DNA from: Ricinus communis | Taxonomy: Eukaryota > Streptophyta > Magnoliopsida > Malpighiales > Euphorbiaceae | DNA: 64,000 nucleotides | Direction: 5' to 3' | NCBI RefSeq assembly: GCF_019578655.1 | Contig: NC_063259.1 | Location: 24,787,277-24,851,276, forward strand | In this document: piece after piece, positions 13,812 to 24,973 of the stretch | Numbering within the stretch: position 1 is the stretch's first letter | Layout of the letters: every line of letters begins with the position of its first letter | Notes under the pieces: generated by a model | What the model was told of the DNA's origin: nothing | The model's input: the letters and a program-made list of their open reading frames with translations, nothing else | Databases searched by the model: none | Made by a program: the position numbers and the translations under genes

Positions 13812-14938
13812 AACTGAATCTCAAATTTTTGTTTTCTATTTTTATCACACAAAGTTCACAGATTTTGTCCCACACACAATTGTAATTCTTTTGATACATA
13901 TTATATTGAGATGTATTCCTATAATTTTGCATACTTCATTGTGAATACTCTGCTTTGGATGTATTCCTTTTGAAGGTTTCATTCATAACTGATAACTTGG
14001 TAGTTATCTGAAAACAAGTATTTTGTAGTATCAGTGAGTTGGTATATAATCTAGCCTTAAAAAAATTGAACTCCTCTAGTCTATTTATATTCAGAGTAAA
14101 TTTTGGATAAGAAAGAAAAAGAAAAAGAAAACCCTGTTTTGTAGGTGTGATTTTGTTATGCAGATTTTCATAATCTTATTTTAAGCTTGATATTAGCATA
14201 TTGAATTGGGACGAAGTTGTTCAGTATAGATTATGCAAATTATTTCCATTATTATTAATCAAACATATAAAATAAATCACAATATCTATAATTGTTAATA
14301 TTATGGAAACAGATGTTATATTTTTAGTCATAAATTTTGAGATAACATAATCAGTAAGCTATCATTTAATAAAAATAATCAAATTTCATAAATTAAATAA
14401 TCAAACCTCATAAATTCTTCCTGAAATCTAAAGTTTGTTGTATCTATTTTCTAATAAACCAAACAATCAAAATTTATTCATTTTCTGGTCAAATCGATAA
14501 TTTATCCTTCTAATATGGTATCAGAGAATTTAAAAAATGATTAATAATTTATTTTTATCTAATTTAAATAAAAAATAAAACTGAGTATCAACATAATTTT
14601 CGCATCATTTTCCCAAATTAGAATCATTATTTTATATTTTTTTAATGACAAAGATTATATTTAAGTCTATAAAAGATAAATATTAAATTTCATATAAAAA
14701 AAGAGAAGAAATTTATAAAAATATCCATAAAATTAATTGAGTTAAGTTATTCACTTTTTGTTAACACGTTTCTGTTAGTTATTACAGAAACTTCCTAATT
14801 TACATTCTTGAGAATCAGAACTTTGGTTTCTGTTTCGCCAACCGACATTATTCTCGTATCCAAACACGTCTCCTCTTCTTCTTCTTCCTCAAAACCCTAA
14901 AAAGGCACAGAAAGGAAGAAACAATCAATCTTTCGTTA
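13812..14938. other. Intergenic DNA between carrier and J-protein genes
   Basis: The left part is the carrier 3' untranslated region. The rest is AT-rich with no coding potential. The promoter and leader of the J-protein gene occupy the right end, including a CTTCTT-rich pyrimidine patch at about 14870-14890. Confidence 0.6.
14892..14900 (+). promoter_or_regulatory. Telo-box in J-protein leader
   Basis: AAACCCTAA lies 39 bp before the start codon, following a CTTCTTCTTC pyrimidine patch. Telo-boxes in this position are typical of plant ribosome-biogenesis and translation genes, which fits the predicted role of the downstream protein. A transcription start has not been mapped. Confidence 0.55.
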
Positions 14939-17453
14939 ATGGCGGCATCAGAGAAACGCTGCCACTACGAGGTATTAGGCCTTTCGCGAGACTGTTCGCC
15001 AGACGAAATCCGAGCCGCATACAAGAAACTAGCTCTCCAACGTCACCCTGACAAGCTTATAAAATCCGGCTTGAGCCAATCCGAAGCCACAGCTCAATTT
15101 CAAGAGCTATCTCAAGCTTATGAAATCCTCTCTGACCCTAAAGAACGCGCTTGGTACGATTCTCACCGTTCTCAAATCCTTTTTTCTAATCCTAACGACG
15201 TTAGCTCTTCCGTTATCCCAAATTTGTTTTCTTTTTTCTCCAATACTGTTTATTTTGGTTACACCGATACTGGTAAAGGTTTTTATAAGGTTTATTTTGA
15301 TGTTTTTAGTAAGATTTATGCTAATGAGGTTAGTTTTTGTAAGAAACTAGGGTTAGGGTTAGAGAATAATGTCAGGGAAATGCCTCTAATGGGAAATTTG
15401 GAAAGTCCTTATGAGCAAGTTACGGCATTTTATAATTATTGGTTAGGATTTGTTACTGTGATGGATTTTTGTTGGGTTGATCAGTATGATGTTATGGCTG
15501 GGGTGAATAGGAAATCAAGGAGGGTTATGGAGGAGGAGAATAAGAAGTTGAGGAAAAAGGCACGGAGAGAGTATAATGAGACGGTTAGAGGATTGGCAGA
15601 GTTTGTTAAGAAGAGAGATAAGAGAGTCATTGATATGATGGTTAAGAAGAACACTGAGATGGAGAAGAGGAAAGAGGAGGAGAGAGAGCGGAAGAAGAAG
15701 TTGGAAAGAGAAAGGATTGAGAGAGCTAGAGCTTATGAGGAGCCAGAGTGGGCTAGAGTTAATGAGGAGGATGTGGAGGACATTGAAGAGTTTCATGAGG
15801 AAGAAATGGAGAATAAAAAGGGAAATGGAGGGAAGGAATTATATTGTGTTGTGTGTGGGAAAAAGTTTAAGAGTGAGAAGCAATGGAAGAATCATGAGCA
15901 GTCAAAGAAGCATAAGGAGAAGGTAGCTGAGTTGAGGGAGTCATTTGAAAGCGAAGACGAGAACGATGGGTACTTTGATGGGGTTGAGGAAGACAATCAT
16001 GAACACAATGTGGATGAGGTAGAGGAGAGGTTTAAAGATGGTGTTAGGATAACAGATGAAGAGAATGGGGTTGAAAATCCGGAATTGATTAACAAGGAAG
16101 ATGGATTCTTCGATGCTGAGGATTTTGATGAGATGGAAGGATCCAATGTGGAAGATGGGAATGGTGATGAGGATGATGTTGAGGATGGTGATGCAGAAAT
16201 GAGTATACTTGAGGCCATGGTAACTGGGCACAAGAGTCGGAAAAGTCGGAAGGCAAGGCATTTGGGTGAGCATTTTCCAACCGAAGTTCATGTAGATGAC
16301 GTGAATGAGGAGCCGAACGTTACGGAATACAATAACCGGAAGACTAGGAGGAGGAAAGGCAAGAAAGATAGGGGTAAAAGCGATGGCAGAGTACCTGCTA
16401 GGGGTGACTTTGATGAAAAGAGTCCAGATGATAAAATTGAGGGGCTTGATGATAAGCGAACGGAGGAGTTTTCTTCTCATTCTTTTGTGGAAAATGAGAA
16501 TGATGGGAACATCAATGATCATTTGAGGAAGAATCATCGGAGTGACCAACCAGTTGACAATCAAAGGGCTAAAAAGAAAGAATCTAATACCAAATCAAAC
16601 AACTCCTCCAAAGGAAAGAAAGGAAAGGTATGGATCTTTTAATGATTAAACAAAATTTGGTTATTCCGTAATTTTAGTTCTTCTTTGAGTTTTGATTTAT
16701 TTGTATAATGCATTATTTTAGTGGTACTTGAACATTGTCTATGGAATTTGGATTAGTCTGCAATGGCATGTGCTTTAAAAACTTCAGATGCATTGCATGT
16801 TGTCTTCCTAAAATGAAGAGCCTTAAAATTTTGAGAACAAATCTGTTCAGGATGATGATCTTTTTTATCTGTCAAACATCTAAAAGAGTCTTGCATGGTG
16901 TTCCTGCCAAAAAGAGTTAGAATTAAGATTTTGATTTCTTATGAGGAATTTCTTATTACTCATGTTTGTACTCCAATTAGATTAGACATTATAATAAAAT
17001 TCTTCCTTAGTCACCCAGCTGTATTTATAACGTTATCTGACTTGTTGACTTTTTAGTTTATCTACAGGACACTGACCTTTATTTACCTATCATGAATATA
17101 TTTACTTGGTTTTCCCAAAATTTCAAAAATTTCTTAGATTTAGATGCTCTTGTGAATCCCGCTATAAACCATCTTCTTTCTTTGTCTAATTGGATTAACT
17201 CTTATCTTCCACCACAGGCAACATTGAAGAATTCTGGGAATGAATGTGAGAAATGCGGAGAGGAATTTGAATCAAAGTATTTCTCATTTTCTGATTTGCC
17301 TTTTTGATTTATTGGTTTATTTCTTTCTCTTCTAATTTCTTTTATCCTCACTGATTTTTCTGATATATTCTTATCATTTTCCTTGTCCATTGTAGAAATA
17401 AATTACATAAACATTTGAGCGACACAGGTCACGCCTCACTGAAATTCAAATGA
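14939..17453 (+). CDS. J-domain protein with two U1-type zinc fingers (JJJ1/DNAJC21-like)
   Basis: Predicted Hsp70 co-chaperone for late cytosolic maturation of the 60S ribosomal subunit, by analogy with yeast Jjj1. Exons: 14939-16627, 17218-17276 and 17396-17453; 601 residues. The J domain is residues 8-77 with the HPD triad at 36-38. A charged, Lys/Arg/Glu-rich helical region follows (about 190-290). The first finger has Cys303, Cys306, His319 and His325; the second, assembled across the last two introns, has Cys573, Cys576, His589 and His595, the same C-x2-C-x12-H-x5-H spacing. Long Asp/Glu stretches lie between the fingers. If intron 1 is retained the frame stops five codons later and loses the second finger. 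The homologue I recall is At1g74250, next to the carrier homologue. Confidence 0.95.
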
Positions 17454-18219
17454 GAATTCTTTTGAGCCATTTGCTAATATCTTCTTACCACAAAAGAAAT
17501 AAGAAGATACTTGGAGACGTGCACACAAGGCAACAACCTGTTGCAGCTGCGTCCCAGTAGCCTGCTTTTGGTCTTTCAAGATGATGTTTCCATTTTGGCA
17601 GTATTTGTTTCCAATTTGCGAATGTTCTATATCAACGCGGAAAGGTAATCCAGAGTTCTGTTGCAAATTGCAACTTGTACTTTAAAATTTTGAGCAATGA
17701 ATAAATTATATATACACCAATTCTTTGCAAATGGTACTAATGTTGCTTGTGATTGAAGGTCTATACTCTATGCTCAAAACTGGTTAGAGCCAGCCGAAAA
17801 GAAAAAGCCTACTAACTTGATTCAGTTTTCCAATTTAGCGGGAGTCACTTTTTCAATTTAATGCGATTAACTAGACTTATTCTTTTATTTAACGCCGAAA
17901 TTACCCGCATAGATGATTCTTTCAAGAAGGTGGTTTAAACTTTAGAACCATCAGCTAATAGACCTAGTGAAGAAAACAGAAGCAAACTCGCAACTATCAT
18001 CTAGAATACATCCCAGAATTAGCTATACAGATAATTCATAGCATAATCTCAATGTGATTTACAACTAGCCGTTGTTGCACCATTCGCACTTCCTAATTAG
18101 ACTGCAATCACAGCTTCCTCCGTGCTTTAGACTCTCTGATGAGCACGAATTGCATTTTGTCTACCAATCAAAGCTACCATTACGGAACATTTACACATGA
18201 GAAAGCTAGATAGTTTCTA
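17454..18219. other. Convergent 3' region between J-protein and HDA5 genes
   Basis: The 766 bp between the two stop codons must hold the 3' untranslated regions of both convergent genes. No open frame or structured RNA was recognised. Confidence 0.6.
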
Positions 18220-21200
18220 TCACAATGGTTTAATAGAAGCTTCCTTTATGTAATCAATGGCTTGCTCTTCAGAGAGTTTTCCCCCTTCCACCAGGCCTTT
18301 TATCAAGGTGTTGGCGTATTCTTTGGATGGAGCACACAAGGGAAGCTCTCCTGATTTAAAGCTTTCAACATTTGAGGGCGGACAGCTGCCAATCAAGAAA
18401 ATATTATGAGAACAGGTTTGACAGAGAGAAACACAGAGAAGGTTTTGTGCTTACGTCATTGTGAGAATAGGAATATTTTGCTCCTGCCCCAAGTAAACTA
18501 CATTATGGTACCAACCCCTCTGCATAAAAAGAAAATAGAATCCATTTTAGTTATGCTTAAAAATGCTTGGGATGTATGAGAATTGATAAACATAGAAACT
18601 CCCGTATTCCATAACAGCCTATCCATACCTTAAAAACCTCCAAAGACATAGACCCCTGGTTTATCACAGACTGAAGAGCAGCCGAGTCAAACACAGGAGA
18701 ACTCATATTGTAATTTGGCACATTCTCCTGAAGCAAAACATCAACGAACTGCTCTAATCTGTGTTGAGGACAAGAGAAAGGATAAAATGATGATGCAATA
18801 GTTTTCAAATAATCTAAAAGGATGTTGGAAGTGTCATCGAGTTATGGGCCTTTCCTTGTTTTAAGATAGGAAATAAACAATTATTCACTTCAAAAATACT
18901 AAATTTTGTTAGACACAAAAGCATAGGCACAAGAAACATACGTAATTCTGTACATGCAGAAGTACGTTTTCTCATCAGCACTACTTGCAGGATGAACAAA
19001 AGCAACCCCTCCAAGACCCCATGTAAGTGTAGATTCACGACCAAAGAATAATCTGTGGGGAAAAATTCTCCACAAAATATCTTTTGGTGGTTTTCTATCC
19101 ATTGAACCCGAGCATGGTTTCTTCATACCTTCCACCTGCACAAATTTAACAAAAGAGACACAAAGGAGAACGAGTAAGAGGATCAGCTCAACTGCACTCC
19201 ACATGTGAGGTGGGAGAGGGAGAGGTGACAGTAATTGGAATCTGCTGAAGCAGGTGGAGTTTAAAACTCTTTCATAACGGCAAATCAATATCTTATGCTA
19301 ATCCGAAGAAACCAGACTGCTCATAAGCCTTAGAAGGCATGCCTGCCCACTTTTTTCTTTCAAAGTGTAAGGAATGCTTCACTGTGCAGAAAAATATTTT
19401 TATATTAATACTAGGAACAACAGTGTGATACCAAGTATTACCTGACCACCTTGAATATAGCAAAGGAACCTCGATTTCCACATATTTGATCCATAAGTAG
19501 CATACCATATTTCTGTCTTTGACAGCTCTGATCTCCAAGGAATAGATTTTGTGGCCAGTTGATCTGCGTTCAATTTTAGACTTGTATAAAGAGCCAATAT
19601 TACACAAGAAATTATTGATCATTCACATCTTTTGGCAGAATTTATTCCTTTACCATATCCTTCTTCAACTTTTAGCTTTGAAAGTGGTTCAACAAGCTCA
19701 ACTGCCACCATATTTAATGATACATTATTTAAGGTTCTGTCGTCCTCATCTTCAGAATCAGAGCTTGAGATCAAAAGATGCTGGAATGAGAAATTTTCAT
19801 CTTAGTGTGATATTTTAGAGATAATGGCACTGCATGTGACAGACAGTACCATTGACTAGAAGCAAAAGAAATTAAGTAAGAATTGTGCTGAAACTCTTTT
19901 CCTTCAGAAATTAAGTTTACAGTCAACACCCATGTTCCTTAACTAGCAGTGCTTCTGCATCGTACTAAACACAAAAAGATTTGGAATTTACAAATAAATG
20001 AAAGAAAACAACACTTAACTATAACCATGCTCAATGATTCATAAATCACTTCTGAATATAAATGTGCCTTGCGGAAATAATTTTCAGGCATCTTCAGCAA
20101 GAAATCTAATTTGAAAGTAACAAGAGGGATAAAATCTCTCTTCAACAAACACATAAAAAATATGTGCAGTAATTAAGACGCTCATAATAATGTTATCAGG
20201 GACAAAGAAGAGATGCAGAAAACCAGTTCTAAATCTGTATAAAGTTTCATGCTCTTTTAGTTGCTTCATTTCTTTTCAATTTGGTTTTACTTAATTCAAC
20301 TATATATGCATGAATTCTTTGAGCTCAAGCCTAGGCACACTAGTAAAGGCAAAAAAATCTTTTGGTAAACACGTAATTTGTTTTATATGTTTGGAAAGAA
20401 TGAATACTACTTCCTCAAGTAAACCTACTTAGATACCCCAAGTGATCAAGACTCGTCTTAAGTTTCATGCATGAACTAAAATCAAGAGCATGCACTCTTA
20501 GAATTGACATTGCTTCTAACTTCTACCAGTATCATGATTCAGCATAAGAAATCTACAAGTGTATTTGTCCACAAAATAAATTGAAAACTGTCAAACTTGA
20601 TGACACAAAGGCATGAATATATGTTTGTTTAATAAAAGTATTATCTTTTTTAGAAAAGGACTCACCGCTGGGGGGCCTTTTTGACTGGTTAACTTCAAGG
20701 GTAATTCGTCAGCAAGTGTAGCCCAGTAACCACTTAATTTCTTGCGAACCTGGAGAGCAGGTCATGCATGACAACTTGATATACGTTACTTATGATCAAG
20801 AAAGAAATAATAACAGAAAGAAAAAGCAGAATTGATAAATAGCCTAGCAAAGAAGCTCATAGCAGATGTATTTTACCGCTTGTATCACACGCCAAGTAGA
20901 CTCAAATGGATAGGCCTCTGAAGATCCAGCAATAGGCTTGCTTTCGAGCAAAACTTCCATGCAAGCAAAAAATGAATTTGCAATAGATTCAAGATTGTAA
21001 CCTCCTTCCAATGCCAAAACAATCTTACCATTGGCAAAATCCATCAACTGACAGGAGGGAAAGACAAACATATAAGAGATATGAAAGATGGCACAAATTC
21101 TGCTAATTGTTCTTGAGGAATTACAAAGTAGATGGTGTTCAAGAGATCAGAAGTCATTGACCAACTATAATAAGGCAACTCATGGAAAAACAGCTCATAA

Positions 21201-23569
21201 AACATTATGCCTTTCTTTCAAGATGCAAGTTTCAAGTTTCTTAAACAAGCCAACAGCTCTCTCTCCTGCAGATAAGGTCACATAATAATCAGAATGCCTC
21301 AAAAGGTAAAAATAGATGAAATTGAATGTTAACCTTTTTTAACATTACTGAATATCCATATGGTGTGATTCGACAACCGCCTAAAGGATCACCAACAGCT
21401 GTTCAAGAATTACAATGCTATGTCACTTGTGCATTAAAATAGGCTTTGCATGACTATCTGCTGAGTCCAATTGGCATTTGAAGTTTATATAAAGAAAAAT
21501 AGAAGATATCTATGAATCCTGCACCAATCATCAAACCTGCATCAAATCCGGCAGATATTATAATCATGTCGGGATTAAATTCCTTAGCAACTGGGATTAA
21601 GATATGATCCCAAACAGCAAGATAATCTGCATCTCCACATCTTCCATTCTCCCAAGGAACATTTATGTTATATCCTGCACCCGGTCCTTCTCCAATCATA
21701 GTATAAAATCCATCATCATTAGCAGGGTAAAAACTCCCGAACTCATGCCTGTATAGATTTACAACTCCAACAATCACCATGACTAGGTATCAATGATTAA
21801 GACAGAAAAGAACTATGAAGCGAAAGCCTCCATCAGAATGAGAATAAAAAATAAAAGTCACCAAGTTATTACATGCCACAGCTTGCTATATCAATAAAGA
21901 GTCTTGACAAGCAAAAAAAGCATTACCATTCAAATGCAAATACTTCAAGATAAGAAAAGGAAAAAATTCTTATCAGTTAACATGTCTATTTACAACATTT
22001 GGGGATGTAATAGATTGTAGCTGGAAGTGAATAATAAGAGAAAATTGATGTAGAATTTCTATTGTACCTATGAACTGAGAAGAACAAAACACGAGGATCC
22101 TTCCAGAATGTCTTCTGAGTACCATTACCATGATGGACATCCCAGTCAACAATCAGAATCTTTTTAATACCCAATTCTGGCTGTAACAGGCAACAGAAGT
22201 AACAAAAGGTATTGAAGTGACACATTACTAGAGAACACAAAATCTAACTTTAAAAATATGTCCCTATCTTATATATGTATATATACACAAACCAAGTTCT
22301 GACATTTTCATCTAATAGAAAACTTGCTGCAACAGCGACATTATTGAATAGGCAAAATCCCATTGCTTTGTCATGTTCAGCATGATGTCCAGGAGGTCTA
22401 ACAATAGCAGCAGCAGAATCTAATTCCCCTTTAGCAACCCTCTCAGCGACCTAATTGAAAACGCACCTACAATTAGATATTTATAAATTTGAAACCTAAT
22501 GGTTATTAAAGAATTTGCAATAACAGCAATTTTAGCCCATAACTTGATGAAGTAACCAAAAAAAAATAAAATTAAACCTCTACGACAGAACCAGCAGCAA
22601 GGTAAGCAGCTTCAGATGATCCTTGATTAAAGTAAATGGAATTGAATTTGGAAGCAATGTTATCTCTTTGTGATTCATATTGTTTGGAGCTTATATTTCT
22701 AATCAAATTAACATGATTCTTGGAGTGAACAGCTAGTAGATTTTTGTCTTCGGCTTCTTTGGCATTCAAAACCACACATCTGAAATAATCAAAACCACCT
22801 CTATAACGTTAAAAGAAAAAAGAAAAGGCATTTTAATAAAGGTAAAAAATAAGAAAGAAACATAGACATCAGTTAAAATAGACCTAAAGTAGATAATACT
22901 TAAAAGAATAATTAATAAGTAAAAGATAACATATCAATACTATAAATGGATATATAAAAATCCAATATATATAAACAACTTAACTTTTTCTTTTGTTTTT
23001 GTTTTTGTTTATAAAGTAAGCCTCACAGAGTTGAAATGTAGCAACTATCCAAACATGAGAATTAACTAAATAGACTCAATTGAATTAAATTCTTGGCGTT
23101 TTAGACATTGGAAACACTATGTAACACAATTCTGATTAGAAACGGACTACAAGGCAGCCAAAAAAAAAATCAAAAACATTTATTGACATCTTTTTGTCAC
23201 TGAATTCAACAAAGATACAAATAATACACTGCGGAAAATTAAGTGCATGAATTTTAATAAGACAATTAAAAGCATGAAAATTAAGAAAAGAACCAATCTA
23301 ACAGCTAGAAATAACAAATGAGAAGAGTCAACTAAAAGTCAAACACAAGGACGAGAAAGAACAATCATTTCAGTACCAGTAAATGGTATTAAGAAAGAGA
23401 ACCTTTGAGGAATGCTGTTGGCGAGGAGTTTGTTCCAAATGGCAGAGATGCGATTGGGGTTTTCGGGGTGATTATCGTCATCAGGAGTGTGATGTTTTCG
23501 CATCCTCTCATCGTACAATAATCCCACGCGCCGCTGATTGCTCTTCCTCTCACTGGATTCCATCTCCAT
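18220..23569 (-). CDS. HDA5: Class II histone deacetylase, HDA5 type
   Basis: Zn-dependent removal of acetyl groups from lysines of histones and other proteins. Minus-strand exons: 23569-23403, 22779-22578, 22450-22304, 22180-22068, 21748-21537, 21398-21334, 21047-20877, 20749-20666, 19780-19654, 19563-19442, 19135-18942, 18758-18629, 18519-18455 and 18385-18220. They give 654 residues in phase. The deacetylase domain spans about 15-340. Catalytic His145-His146 (RPPGHHAE), metal ligands Asp186, His188 and Asp280, and the transition-state Tyr319 (GGYNL) are all present, so the enzyme should be active. The C-terminal half carries WYATYGSNM at 449-457, a signature also seen in gamma-glutamylcyclotransferase-like folds. 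Exon 3 ends at a weak donor (GTCAGA). HDA18 of Arabidopsis is a close relative and cannot be excluded as the orthologue. Confidence 0.95.
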
Positions 23570-24338
23570 ATGCTCTCCACTCGCTATAGTAGCAGTCGAG
23601 CCAGAGAGAGACAGAGAAACGTAAGGGGATGAAATGAGAAATTATTACGATCTTATATTTTATTTCTATTTTTCATATATATTTTTACTGTTTCTTTATT
23701 TCACTTTTCGTTGTATGAGTTTGGAGGGAACATACTTTTCTTTCTCAGAACCAATGGAATGGCTGTGCCTTTTTCTCTTTTTCCTTTTTTTTTTTTTTTC
23801 CTTTTGTTGAAATAAATTATTTTCAAATATTAATTTTTTATGAAAGTGCAAATATTAATTTTATTTATATGGAATCGAAAAATGATTTTATACTTATGTG
23901 TACGATTACATTAATAAAATAAATAATCTCTTAATAAAATTTATAAAATTATTATTATATTATTAATATAATAATTTATAAAGAAGTAATACTAAAAGGA
24001 AAAAAACGTTTGCATTTGAGTTGAGTATCGAGTGCATTAATCTGACTAAATCTAGTACAATTTTCAAGATTATTGTCGTCTCAATTATCTCTATTGCATA
24101 ACATTCTGTAATGTAATTTCGAATTAATAGTACAAAGATTAAATATTACCAAGATTAAAGATAAGATAAGATAAGATGCAATTTCGGTACAAAAAGAATG
24201 TTTGTTGCGGATACTAATCCCTTCACAGTAAGGGCTATACAACCGAATCCTGTATTTTGTCGGTGAGCAAATTTACAGACATCCTGGAATTGCAAAATCT
24301 ACATGTATCAAAATCAGTATCTGTTAGATTTTCCATTT
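23570..24338. other. Promoter region of HDA5 and 3' flank of PHD gene 1
   Basis: This 769-bp AT-rich spacer lies upstream of HDA5 and downstream of the PHD gene, both on the minus strand. A T-rich tract is at about 23785-23800. No open frame is convincing. Confidence 0.55.
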
Positions 24339-24608
24339 TTACAAGAATGTACCCTTTCTCTTTCTCTTTCCTGACCGCTCATCAAAACCAGGGGGAATAT
24401 CTGCTTCATTTATAGCAACATATGACTTTGTTGAACGTCGCAGGGGCTGCCTAGACCCTAAATTACTATTGATCTTCTGAGAATCTTTTGAAATTAAAGA
24501 AAATAGATTTTGCTGAGCTTGTTCAGACTCCATAAGCTACTATTAAATACCGGTGTCCATTTCTTCAGAAGCACTTAAAATCTCGTTATTTGACATTTTC
24601 ATGGCATC

Positions 24609-24613
24609 CTGGT
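24609..24613. repeat. Copia target-site duplication, left copy
   Basis: CTGGT directly before the LTR at 24614; the same five bases follow the other LTR at 29618-29622. Five bp is the normal duplication for Ty1/copia integrase. Confidence 0.93.
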
Positions 24614-24962
24614 TGACAAGTACAAGTCAAACGTGAAAAATAAGCAAAAGTCAACTGAAAGAAAGCTAATAAAGCTGAGCAAGAATTGATGAATAATAGT
24701 TCTGTTACAATTTTCCATTATGTACAACGTATATTTATACATAGTATTTACAAGAATAAAGAAATCTGTTACAACTAATAGAGCAAATTAAGTTGTTGAA
24801 TTAATGGTATTTGTTACAGCATTAAATTGTTGATTTGTGGCATCTGTTACAACTGGTAGATCAGAATTGGATTGCTGATTTGTAGGAGCAAATCTTATTG
24901 ATTTAACATCCTTGGTGGAGGTTTTCGTTTCCTCTTTTTGTGGGATAGTCGATTCACTAACA
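24614..24962 (-). repeat. 3' LTR of copia element
   Basis: Matches 29269-29617 over its full 349 bp. On the minus strand it runs TGTTAG to TTGTCA. A TATA-like box (TATAAATA on the minus strand) lies at 24732-24739. This LTR points toward HDA5, whose start codon is about 1.05 kb away. Confidence 0.95.
24732..24739 (-). promoter_or_regulatory. TATA-like box in 3' LTR
   Basis: The minus strand reads TATAAATA. The matching box is kept in the 5' LTR at 29387-29394. It is the best candidate core promoter of the element; activity is not known. Confidence 0.5.
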
Positions 24963-24973
24963 GGCCCCCGCAA
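24963..24973 (-). other. Polypurine-tract position of copia element
   Basis: Directly inside the 3' LTR the minus strand reads TGCGGGGGCC. It is G-rich but interrupted by pyrimidines, so it is a weak match to a plus-strand primer tract, identified mainly by position. Confidence 0.45.

Noticed and set aside
15515..16564. Long minus-strand open frames (up to 207 codons) opposite the J-protein
   Set aside because: Antisense shadows of a purine-rich, acidic coding exon; composition is low-complexity.
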